Shown here piece by piece: positions 48,158 to 55,971 of a DNA stretch of 64,000 nucleotides. This stretch comes from Actinophytocola algeriensis (GTDB taxonomy: Bacteria > Actinomycetota > Actinomycetes > Mycobacteriales > Pseudonocardiaceae): the NCBI RefSeq assembly GCF_014203735.1, contig NZ_JACHJQ010000006.1:257698-321697 (forward strand), in the 5' to 3' direction. The translations under genes were made by a program, and so were the position numbers. Each line of letters starts with the position of its first letter. Within the stretch, counting starts at the first letter, position 1. The notes below the pieces were generated by a model. That model was not told the DNA's origin and made no database searches. It saw nothing but the letters and a program-made list of their open reading frames with translations.

Positions 48158-49465
48158 ATGACCGAAGTGCAGGAAACCACTCCCTGGTACCGATCCCTTG
48201 ATCGGACCAAGTGGCGGGCGCTGATCGCCGCCAACCTGGGCTGGCTGTTCGACGGGTTCGAGACGTACGCGCTGATCCTCACCGCCGGGTTCGCGCTCAG
48301 GCAGCTGCACCCCGACGGCAACCCGGCGTTCTACATCGGACTCACGATCGCCATGACCCTGCTCGGGTGGGGTGCGGGCGGGATCATCGGCGGCATTGTG
48401 GCCGACTACATAGGACGCAGGAAGGTCCTGCTGCTGTCGATCACGCTGTACTCGATCTTCACCGGCCTGTCGGCGTTCGCGTGGAACTGGGAGTCGTTCC
48501 TGATCCTGCGCCTGCTGACCGGCGTCACGCTCGGGTCGGAGTGGGGCACCGGCACGTCGCTGGTAGCGGAGATGTGGCCAGCGCACGCACGCGCGAAGGC
48601 CGCCGGGCTCATGCAGTGCGGCCTCGGCCTCGGGTTCTTCGTCGCGTCGGCGGCGTGGCACTTCATCGCCCCGCTGGGCGCGGACTCGTGGCGGTACATG
48701 TTCCTGCTCGGCGTGCTGCCCGCGTTCTTCGCGCTGTGGCTGCGGCGCGGGGTGCCGGAGTCGGACAAGTGGACGAAGGTGGCGTCGCGGCGGGCGGCAC
48801 TGCAGGCGCGGTCCTCGCTGACCGAGGAAGAACGCACGTACACGAAGTTCACGCTGCGCCAGATCCTGGCCGATCCCGCGCTGCGCCGCCTGACCATCCT
48901 CGGCTCGATCATGTCGACGGTGACGACCCTGGCGTGGTGGGGCATCTCGACGTGGGTACCCGCGTACGTCGGCAGCATCGCCGCTTCGGAAGGCCGTTCA
49001 CCGGAGAGCTACGCGTCGACCGCCGGGATGATCTACAACGTCGGCGCCATCGCCGGCTACATCTCGCTGGGCTTCGCGGCGGACAGGTTCGGCCGCAAGG
49101 GCACGGTGTTCACCTACTTCGCCGCGTCGCTGATCATGACGCCGGTGCTGTTCCTGTGGACGTCGGACCTCACGCTGGTGCTGCTGCTGTGCGCGGTCAA
49201 CGGGTTCTTCACGCTCGGCCAGTACACGTGGATGCCGGTGTGGCTGCCGGAGTTCTACCCCACCCACCTGCGCGCGACCGGTGCCGCGTTCGTGTTCAAC
49301 GCGGCCAGGTTCATCGCCTTCCTCGGCCCACTGCTGGCGGGCACCATCATCGCCGCGTTCGGCGGCTACGGCACGGCGGCGACGGTCCTCGGCCTGATCT
49401 ACATCGTCGGCATGGTCGTGGTCCCGTTCTGCCCGGAAACCCGCGGCCGCGCGCTGCCGGAATAG
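48158..49465 (+). CDS. MFS organic-acid:H+ symporter
   Basis: 435 residues with 12 membrane segments of the aromatic-acid/metabolite symporter type. The family motif is GGIVADYIGRRKVLLLS, with a second copy FAADRFGRKGTVF. A long central loop starts near KWTKVASRRAAL. It is the last gene of the rightward import operon, nine bases after permease 2, giving the locus a second uptake route. Confidence 0.92.
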   Translation: MTEVQETTPWYRSLDRTKWRALIAANLGWLFDGFETYALILTAGFALRQLHPDGNPAFYIGLTIAMTLLGWGAGGIIGGIVADYIGRRKVLLLSITLYSIFTGLSAFAWNWESFLILRLLTGVTLGSEWGTGTSLVAEMWPAHARAKAAGLMQCGLGLGFFVASAAWHFIAPLGADSWRYMFLLGVLPAFFALWLRRGVPESDKWTKVASRRAALQARSSLTEEERTYTKFTLRQILADPALRRLTILGSIMSTVTTLAWWGISTWVPAYVGSIAASEGRSPESYASTAGMIYNVGAIAGYISLGFAADRFGRKGTVFTYFAASLIMTPVLFLWTSDLTLVLLLCAVNGFFTLGQYTWMPVWLPEFYPTHLRATGAAFVFNAARFIAFLGPLLAGTIIAAFGGYGTAATVLGLIYIVGMVVVPFCPETRGRALPE

Positions 49466-49562
49466 ACGTAGTCAGCGAATTTCGAGTGATTCACCGGCAT
49501 ATCTCGTGCGATGCTGCCTACCCTCCGAACACTTCGGTTGCCGCACGAACGAGGAGACGACG

Positions 49563-49736
49563 GTGCGCAGAAACCAGTTCCGGGCAGCATGCCCCGGCAT
49601 CGGATGGGAAAGAGAACAACGCAAACCAGCCGCCACCATCGGCGGCCGCTCGACCCGCTGGCGCGTGCCCCAGCCGGACCGCCAGACACCCGAGACCCCG
49701 GACGAGGACACGATCATCATCCGCGGCAGAGACTGA
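49563..49736 (+). CDS. possible small protein, 57 residues
   Basis: GTG 49563 has GAGGAG at 49551-49556, six bases upstream. The product is basic in its N-terminal half (VRRNQFRAACPG) and acidic at the end (PETPDEDTIIIRGRD). No family recognised. The clear ribosome-binding site is the main support; third-position G/C is less marked than in neighbours. It may be non-coding. Confidence 0.4.
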   Translation: MRRNQFRAACPGIGWEREQRKPAATIGGRSTRWRVPQPDRQTPETPDEDTIIIRGRD

Positions 49737-49854
49737 CCGACCACAGTACGGACAGTTACGCCCCCCAGGACGTTGGCCTTGTCGTGAGGGTGCCGATAGG
49801 CGCACGACCCCGATCGGCCCCCTCACGACAGAGCCAACCCCACCCCGCGCAAAC

Positions 49855-50025
49855 GGGCACAAGCCCAAAACCCAAGGCTGCCTGCCAAACCAGCCCCGTT
49901 GCCAACCCTCGGCCATCCCGGAGACCTGCCCTCCGGCGAGGAGGCCCGTCCGGCAAGGACACACCACATCGTGCAAAACGTCCAGCGAGGACACGGCACG
50001 CCGTGCAGAACGTCCGGCGAGGACA
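49855..50025 (+). repeat. dispersed structured intergenic element, copy C
   Basis: The most diverged and longest copy. A short hairpin GGGC-ACAA-GCCC begins it, and CTGCCTGCC is followed by a 25-base insertion before CATCCCGGAGACCTGCC. CCTCCGGCGAGGAG and three CGTCC(A/G)GCGAGGACA-like subrepeats follow. It lies in the 733-bp gap 49466-50198, which otherwise holds only the small possible gene and a poly-A tract at 50110-50118. Confidence 0.7.
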
Positions 50026-50109
50026 CCCCCGCCAAGCAGAACCTCCGGTGACGACAACCGCGTACAGCGGAGGCCCAGTCCCGCGGGACGACCAGCCAGA
50101 AGATCAATC

Positions 50110-50141
50110 AAAAAAAAATCCGGATCGGATGTCGAGATCCG
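50110..50141 (-). terminator. leftward intrinsic-terminator-like hairpin with U-tract
   Basis: Read on the minus strand, CGGATC and GATCCG pair around nine bases and are followed by nine T residues (the + strand A-run 50110-50118). Such U-tracts are rare in this GC-rich DNA. No leftward gene ends here, so it may stop an antisense or 5'-leader transcript of the MFS gene. Confidence 0.4.
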
Positions 50142-50198
50142 TACCGGCGCTCCGACGTGTAGGTGAACCACCACCACGAACACATCGGAGCAAGGATC

Positions 50199-51752
50199 AT
50201 GAACGAGACCACCGCACTGGCCGGGCGCCGGGAGTGGACCGGACTGGCGGTGCTCGCACTGCCGACGCTGCTGCTGTCGCTGGACATGAGCGTGTTGCAC
50301 CTCGCGGTGCCGCACCTCGCCGCTGACCTGCGGCCGAGCAGCACCGAGCTCCTCTGGATCATCGACATCTACGGCTTCATGATCGCCGGGTTCCTGGTCA
50401 CCATGGGCACGCTCGGTGACCGGATCGGGCGCCGGAAGCTGCTCATGTACGGCGGCGCCGCGTTCGGGGTGGCGTCCATCCTGGCCGCGTTCGCCTCCAG
50501 TCCGGAGATGCTGATCGCGGCGCGGGCCGCCCTCGGGGTCGCCGGGGCGACGCTGATGCCGTCGACGCTGGCGCTGATCAGCAACATGTTCCCCAACGCC
50601 AAGCAGCGTGGGCTGGCGATCGCCGTGTGGATGAGCTGCTTCATGGGTGGCATGGTCGTCGGCCCGCTGGTCGGTGGGCTTCTGCTCGAGGCTTTCTGGT
50701 GGGGCGCGGTGTTCCTGCTGGCCGTCCCGGTCATGGTGCTGCTGCTCGCCACCGCGCCGAAGCTGCTGCCGGAGTACCGCGACGAGCAGGCCGGCCGGCT
50801 GGACCTGGTCAGCGTCGTGCTGTCGCTCGGGACCGTGCTGCCCGTCGTGTTCGCACTGAAGGAGTTCGCGAAGGACGGCGTGTCCGTGGCGACCGCGCTG
50901 GTGCTGCTGTGCGGGCTCGCGGTGGGCGTGCTGTTCGTGCGGCGGCAGCGGACGCTGACCGACCCGATGCTGGACCTGAGCCTGTTCCGCAACCGGAAGT
51001 TCACCGCGGCGCTGAGCATCATGTCGATCGGCGCGCTGATCATGGGCGGCGTGTTCCTGCTGGTCAGCCAGTACCTGCAGTTGGTGGCCGGGCTGTCGGC
51101 CGTGGAGGCCGGGGCCGTGCTGGTGCCGCAGGCGCTGGCGGTGGTCGCCGGGTCGCTGATCGCGCCGCGGCTGGCCAGTCGGATCCGGGCCGAGTTCGTG
51201 CTCGGCTTCGGGATGATCCTCGCCGCCGGTGGGTTCGTGCTGTTCACCCAGGCCGGGTCCGACAGCGTGGTGCTGATCGTGCTCGGCATGTCGATCGCGG
51301 CGTTCGGGATGGGGCCGCAGGGCGTGCTGTGCACCGAGATGGTCATCAGCTCGGTGCCCGCCAGGAAGGCGGGCGCGGCGTCGGCGATGTCGGAGACCAC
51401 CGGCGAGTTCGGGATCGCGATGGGCATCGCGCTGTTCGGCAGCCTCGGCACCGCCGTGTACCGCGACGACCTGACCCTGCCCTCGGGTCTGCCGGGCGGC
51501 GCCGCCGCCGAGGCGGGCGAGAGCCTGGCCGGTGCCACCAACGTGGCCCCCGGGCTGGACCAGCAGGTGGCCGCGAGCCTGCTCACCTCGGCGCGGGAGG
51601 CCTTCACCGGCGGCCTGCACACCGTCGCCGCGATCGGCGCGGTCGTCGTGGTGGCGTTCGCGGTGATCGGGATGGTGGCCCTGCGCAAGTCCCAGCCTGC
51701 GGAGCAGGCCGCCGAGCAGGGCGAGGAGCGGGAGCCCGCGGTGGTGTCGTGA
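50199..51752 (+). CDS. DHA2-family multidrug exporter
   Basis: 517 residues with 14 membrane segments, EmrB/QacA/SmvA-like (LPTLLLSLDMSVLHLAVPHL, GTLGDRIGRRKLL, ALGVAGATLMPSTLALIS). It has a long periplasmic-type loop before the last helix and a Gln/Glu-rich tail. ATG 50199 has AAGGA five bases upstream. It converges with a LuxR-like regulator that may control it. Substrates probably cationic drugs or quaternary amines. Confidence 0.93.
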   Translation: MNETTALAGRREWTGLAVLALPTLLLSLDMSVLHLAVPHLAADLRPSSTELLWIIDIYGFMIAGFLVTMGTLGDRIGRRKLLMYGGAAFGVASILAAFASSPEMLIAARAALGVAGATLMPSTLALISNMFPNAKQRGLAIAVWMSCFMGGMVVGPLVGGLLLEAFWWGAVFLLAVPVMVLLLATAPKLLPEYRDEQAGRLDLVSVVLSLGTVLPVVFALKEFAKDGVSVATALVLLCGLAVGVLFVRRQRTLTDPMLDLSLFRNRKFTAALSIMSIGALIMGGVFLLVSQYLQLVAGLSAVEAGAVLVPQALAVVAGSLIAPRLASRIRAEFVLGFGMILAAGGFVLFTQAGSDSVVLIVLGMSIAAFGMGPQGVLCTEMVISSVPARKAGAASAMSETTGEFGIAMGIALFGSLGTAVYRDDLTLPSGLPGGAAAEAGESLAGATNVAPGLDQQVAASLLTSAREAFTGGLHTVAAIGAVVVVAFAVIGMVALRKSQPAEQAAEQGEEREPAVVS

Positions 51753-51778
51753 CCCCCGGACAGCGAACCGCGGCGGCC

Positions 51779-52735
51779 TCAGAGCCAGCCGCGGTTCGCT
51801 GCCTGTACGCCTGCCTGGAACCGGGTCGTGGCGCCGAGGCGGTCGAGCAACGCCGTGATGCGGCGGACGACCGTCCTGCGGGACAGCCGCAGGCGGCGGG
51901 CGATGGCCTCGTCGGTGAGGCCCGCCGCCATCAGCGTGATGATCGTGCGGTCGCGATCGGACAGCCGCACGGACGGCTCGGCCGCGGTGACCGGCACCCC
52001 GAGTGTCCACAGTGTCTCGAACAGCCCGCAGAAGGCGTTCAGCAGACCGGAAGCGTGCACGACGAGCGCACCGGCGAGCGCCGACCGCCCCGGTTCCGGT
52101 ACCAGCAGCGCGATGTGGTCGTCGCCGATGACGAGCTTCACCGGCAGGTCGGCGAGCACGCGGGCGTCCTCACCGGCGTCGATCATCCTCGTCATGCTCG
52201 CGAACAGGTCCGCGTCGTCGTAGACCGCCTGGTGGTACAGCGTCCGGTAGGCGACGCCCGCACCCATCCGCCTGGCCTGCAACGACTCCTGCGCGGCGAA
52301 CCGCTCCGGCGAGCTGCGGTAGGGCGGGCGGTCGAGCCAGCGGATCCGTTCCCGCGCCCGGTCCTGCACCCGCTCGGTGAGCGCGAACAGCTCGGTCAGG
52401 TCGGCGACCGGCTCCACGTCGGTCGCGCTGCCGATGTCCCGGCGTGCCGCGTGGTACAGCTCGTCCAGCTCGGCACCCGCCCGCCACAGCGCGGTCCTGC
52501 GCGCCTCCTCCGCGCGCAGCACGTCCGACATCACCCGCACCGGCGGCCGCGCCACCCACCCCTCACCGGTCCGGACGGCCGCGCCGAGGTCGGCCAGCTC
52601 CGCCAGCACCCGTGCCGCGTCCTCGGTGGACAGCCCGGTCGCCGCGGCCACTCTGTCCACGTCGGACGGACGGTTGCCTGCGAGCGCGCGGTACACGCGG
52701 CCCTGGTCGCGGCCTGGGTCTAGCACGTCGTACAC
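51779..52735 (-). CDS. TrmB-like / LuxR-type transcriptional regulator
   Basis: 318 residues. An N-terminal TrmB-like winged helix (VYRALAGNRPSDVDRVAAATG) and a central sensor region precede a C-terminal LuxR helix-turn-helix (LSDRDRTIITLMAAGLTDEA, LRLSRRTVVRRI). This fused layout is common in actinomycetes. Starts at GTG 52735. Ends 27 bases from the converging exporter. Confidence 0.88.
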   Translation of the reverse strand: MYDVLDPGRDQGRVYRALAGNRPSDVDRVAAATGLSTEDAARVLAELADLGAAVRTGEGWVARPPVRVMSDVLRAEEARRTALWRAGAELDELYHAARRDIGSATDVEPVADLTELFALTERVQDRARERIRWLDRPPYRSSPERFAAQESLQARRMGAGVAYRTLYHQAVYDDADLFASMTRMIDAGEDARVLADLPVKLVIGDDHIALLVPEPGRSALAGALVVHASGLLNAFCGLFETLWTLGVPVTAAEPSVRLSDRDRTIITLMAAGLTDEAIARRLRLSRRTVVRRITALLDRLGATTRFQAGVQAANRGWL

Positions 52736-52898
52736 GGGGACCTCCGGCGTGGCTCAGTTGCGCTATGTCGCAGGTGAGCCAGGGGACAGGTCTGGCAATG
52801 ATCGCATCACAGCTGTCACGATCGGTGAGCAACGGAAATCCCAGACAGTTGGTTGATCCTTCACAGATCGGCTGACCCTGCCTGTCGAAGGAGATCCC

Positions 52899-53516
52899 AT
52901 GCGCAGGATCGCGCTCACGCTCGCGGCCGTGACGACCGCCGCCACCACCCTGTTCACGGCGCCGCTCGCGGCCGCCACCGCACCGCCACCGGCCGACGTC
53001 CACGTCGCGGGCGAGCACGTGCTGCAGGTCGACTACCAGGTCCAGGAGACCGGCTACTGGTGCGGCCCGGCCGCGACCAGAATCGCGCTGTCGGCCCGCG
53101 GCGTGTACCGCAGCCAGGCCGATCTCGCCGCCGAGCTGGGCACGCACACCGGCGGCACCGACCACATCGGCCAGGTCACCCGCGTACTGGGCGGCTACGT
53201 CGGCTGGTATGAGACGAAGGAGATGCCCAACGACCCGCCCACGCAGGCGCAACGCGACCTGCTGTGGCGCGACATCGTGCTGGACATCGACAACGGCTAC
53301 GCCATCGTCGCCAACATCGTCGCCCCGCCAGGCAACCAGCCGCCCGGCTACCCGCCCGGCCAGACGATCTACCACTACTTCACGGTCATCGGCTACAACG
53401 ACGCCAACATGACGGTCCTGATCGCCGACCCCGCGTCGTTCGGCGGCAACCAGATCTACTGGCTCACGTTCAACCAGCTCGCGACGCTGATCCCGCCGAA
53501 GGGCTACAGCGCCTGA
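52899..53516 (+). CDS. secreted C39-like cysteine peptidase
   Basis: 205 residues with a signal peptide (about 1-26). The Peptidase_C39_2 domain has the catalytic Cys55 in TGYWCGPAATRIALS, the His in IYHYFTVIGYND and the Asp in LIADPASFG. It is a stand-alone papain-like domain without an ABC transporter. Its target may be a wall or secreted peptide. GAAGGAG precedes ATG 52899. Confidence 0.88.
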   Translation: MRRIALTLAAVTTAATTLFTAPLAAATAPPPADVHVAGEHVLQVDYQVQETGYWCGPAATRIALSARGVYRSQADLAAELGTHTGGTDHIGQVTRVLGGYVGWYETKEMPNDPPTQAQRDLLWRDIVLDIDNGYAIVANIVAPPGNQPPGYPPGQTIYHYFTVIGYNDANMTVLIADPASFGGNQIYWLTFNQLATLIPPKGYSA

Positions 53517-53541
53517 CCCGGATCCGACCCCCGGTGCCCAT

Positions 53542-53613
53542 GAAGGGGTCCTTCGCGACGCTGACGTCACGAAGGACCCCTTCATCACACCGGACGCGAG
53601 GAAGGACCCCTTC
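53542..53613. repeat. 30-bp-period array of a 13-bp palindrome, locus 1
   Basis: GAAGGGGTCCTTC (53542-53554) and GAAGGACCCCTTC (53571-53583 and 53601-53613). The first is the reverse complement of the others. Each can form a GAAGG/CCTTC stem. Spacers share a C-GGACGCGA element. The array sits between the peptidase stop and the antiporter start. Confidence 0.85.
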
Positions 53614-53688
53614 ATCACGCCGGGCGTGCCGCGGGGGTCCATCCCGGGCACGAGGCGCCCCCGCGGTGCGAGCGGGGATGATGGTCGG

Positions 53689-55569
53689 GTGCACATCGCG
53701 GCAGAGATAGTGGCGCTCGTCGTGGCGGTACTCGCCGTCACGGCCGTCGCGCGCAGGCTGAACTGGTCGGCACCCCTGTGCCTGATCGGGGTCGGCGTCG
53801 CCGCCTCCTACCTACCCGGCATTCCCGAGTACGAGCTGTCCCCCGAGCTCGTGCTGGTCGGACTGCTGCCACCGCTGCTGTACTCGGCGGCCATCCAGAC
53901 CTCGCTGCTGGACTACCGCAAGCTGCGCGGCCCGATCGCGCTGCTGTCGGTGGGGCTCGTCGTGTTCACGGCGTTCGGCGTCGGCCTGGTCGCGTGGGCC
54001 GTGGTGCCCGGGCTGCCGCTGGCGGCGGGCATCGCACTCGGCGCGGTCGTCGCGCCGCCCGACGCGGTGGCGGCCAGCGCGGTCGCGCGGCGCGTCGGGA
54101 TGCCGCGCAAGCTGGTCCGCCTGCTCGAGGGCGAAAGCCTGTTCAACGACGCTGCCGCGCTGGTCGCGCTGCGCACAGCCATCGCGGCGATCGCCGGATC
54201 GGTGTCGTTGTGGCAGGTCAGCCTGGACTTCGTGCTCGCCGCGGTCGGTGGCGGGGTCGCGGGCCTGCTGGTCGGGATCGCCGCCGCGTACGTCCGCAAC
54301 CGCCTCGAGGACCTCACGACCGACACCGCGCTGTCGTTCGCGGTGCCGTTCGTCGCCTACCTGCTGGCCGAGGTGGTGCACGGGTCGGGCGTGCTCGCGG
54401 TGGTGGTGGCCGGGATCATCATGGGCCACAAGTCGCCGACCGTCCTGTCCGGGCAGGCGCGCCTCGCGAGCAGGCACAACTGGCAGACCATCCAGTTCCT
54501 GCTGGAGAACGCGGTCTTCCTGCTGATCGGGCTGCAGCTGCGGCAGATCGCCGAGGAGGTCGCCGACAGCTCCCTGTCCGGCACCGCCATCGCGGGCATC
54601 TGCGCGGCCGTGCTCGGCGCGACGGTCCTCACCCGCATGCTGTGGTTGCTCGGCATCGGCACGGCGAAGCGGGTCGTCCGGCGGTTCACCGGCAAGAAGC
54701 GCGGGCACGTGTGGCCGTGGGGGTACTCGGCGGTGATCGCGTGGGCGGGCATGCGGGGTGTCGTGACGCTCGCCGCCGCGTTCATCCTGCCCGCCGACAC
54801 CCCGGAGCGGGCCGTGCTGGTGCTGGCCGCGTTCGTGGTGGTGGCGGGCACGCTCATCGTCCAGGGCATGACGCTGCCCCTGCTCGTCCGCAAGTTGCGA
54901 CTGCCGCCGCCCGACCCGGCGGAGGACGCGCTGCAGGAGGCCGCCGTCGTCAACGACATGGGCAAGCTCGCGCTGGAGCGGCTCGAGGAGCTCCAGCGGC
55001 CGGAGGACCCGCCGGAGGTCATCGACCGGCTGCGGGCCAGGCTGCGCGACCGCACCGACTCGGCGTGGGAGCAGCTCGGCAGGCAGAGCACGCTGGCCGA
55101 GACCCCCAGCGACGCGTACCGCAGGCTGCGCACCGAGCTGCTCAAGACCGAACGTGAGCAGGCGCTGAAGGCCCGCGACAGCGGTCAGGCGGACGACGTG
55201 GTGCTGCGCAGGATCCTGGAGCGCCTGGACATCGAGGAGTCGATGCTCGACCGCGACGACGACCAGCCGGTCGACACGGACCGCGAGCTGAGCACCCCCG
55301 CGTCGACGGCCCAGTCGTGCAAGCACCTCGACCACCCGTGGCAGGAGGTGTCGCCGTCCGCCACCGACGCGTGCACCGCCTGCGTCGAGGAGGGCACGAC
55401 CTGGGTGCATCTGCGGATGTGCGTGAAATGCGGCAATGTGGCGTGCTGCGACTCGTCGCCACGCAGGCACGCGGCCCGGCATTTTCACGACACCCGGCAC
55501 CCGGTGATGCGCAGCTTCGAGCCGGGAGAGAATTGGCGGTGGTGCTACGTGGACAGCCAGTTGGGCTGA
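53689..55569 (+). CDS. CPA1 Na+/H+ antiporter fused to a UBP zinc finger
   Basis: 626 residues from GTG 53689. About 12 membrane segments with the ion site AVVAPPDAVAASAV and LEGESLFNDAAALV (the ND motif), as in NhaP/NHE-type exchangers. A charged cytoplasmic region follows (~395-530). The last ~80 residues are a zf-UBP domain with Cys/His ligands CKHLDHPW, CTAC, CVKCGNVACC and HFHDTRHPV. The zinc finger in eukaryotes binds ubiquitin C-termini; its bacterial role on antiporters is unknown. ORFs upstream of GTG 53689 run into the repeat array. Confidence 0.93.
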   Translation: MHIAAEIVALVVAVLAVTAVARRLNWSAPLCLIGVGVAASYLPGIPEYELSPELVLVGLLPPLLYSAAIQTSLLDYRKLRGPIALLSVGLVVFTAFGVGLVAWAVVPGLPLAAGIALGAVVAPPDAVAASAVARRVGMPRKLVRLLEGESLFNDAAALVALRTAIAAIAGSVSLWQVSLDFVLAAVGGGVAGLLVGIAAAYVRNRLEDLTTDTALSFAVPFVAYLLAEVVHGSGVLAVVVAGIIMGHKSPTVLSGQARLASRHNWQTIQFLLENAVFLLIGLQLRQIAEEVADSSLSGTAIAGICAAVLGATVLTRMLWLLGIGTAKRVVRRFTGKKRGHVWPWGYSAVIAWAGMRGVVTLAAAFILPADTPERAVLVLAAFVVVAGTLIVQGMTLPLLVRKLRLPPPDPAEDALQEAAVVNDMGKLALERLEELQRPEDPPEVIDRLRARLRDRTDSAWEQLGRQSTLAETPSDAYRRLRTELLKTEREQALKARDSGQADDVVLRRILERLDIEESMLDRDDDQPVDTDRELSTPASTAQSCKHLDHPWQEVSPSATDACTACVEEGTTWVHLRMCVKCGNVACCDSSPRRHAARHFHDTRHPVMRSFEPGENWRWCYVDSQLG

Positions 55570-55578
55570 GGAGGAGCT

Positions 55579-55971
55579 ATGAGAGACGACATCGACAGCG
55601 ATTCCGACCTGCTCCCGTCGGCGGACACGCTCGTCGACCGTGGCGTGGAGGACGTGCTGGACGAGGGGTACTCCCCCGCTGAGCGGCCGTCGGACTTCTC
55701 CACCGAGCACGAGGCGCTCGATGCCCGGTTGTCCCGGGAGCTGCCCGAGGGCGGTCCCGAGGACGGCGACGGGCTCGGGGACGCCTCCGACACCGACGGC
55801 GAGTTGTACGACGACGAGGTCGGGGTGGCGCGGTCCGGCAGGCTGGTGGCCGAGGACGAAGGTGCTTCCGCCGACGCCGACGCGCACCTCTACGCGCGGG
55901 ACGTCGGCATCGACGGCGCGGCGGCGTCGTCCGAGGAGGCGGCGGTGCACGTGGTGCCGGACGAGGAGTGA
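55579..55971 (+). CDS. DUF5709-family acidic protein
   Basis: 130 residues, strongly acidic, with the DUF5709 blocks DTLVDRGVEDVLDEGYSPAE and GRLVAEDEG, and a C-terminal AAVHVVPDEE. Predicted cytoplasmic and largely disordered; function unknown. GAGGAG precedes ATG 55579. Its stop overlaps the following STAND-protein start by 4 bases, an arrangement that may reflect chance. Confidence 0.88.
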   Translation: MRDDIDSDSDLLPSADTLVDRGVEDVLDEGYSPAERPSDFSTEHEALDARLSRELPEGGPEDGDGLGDASDTDGELYDDEVGVARSGRLVAEDEGASADADAHLYARDVGIDGAAASSEEAAVHVVPDEE

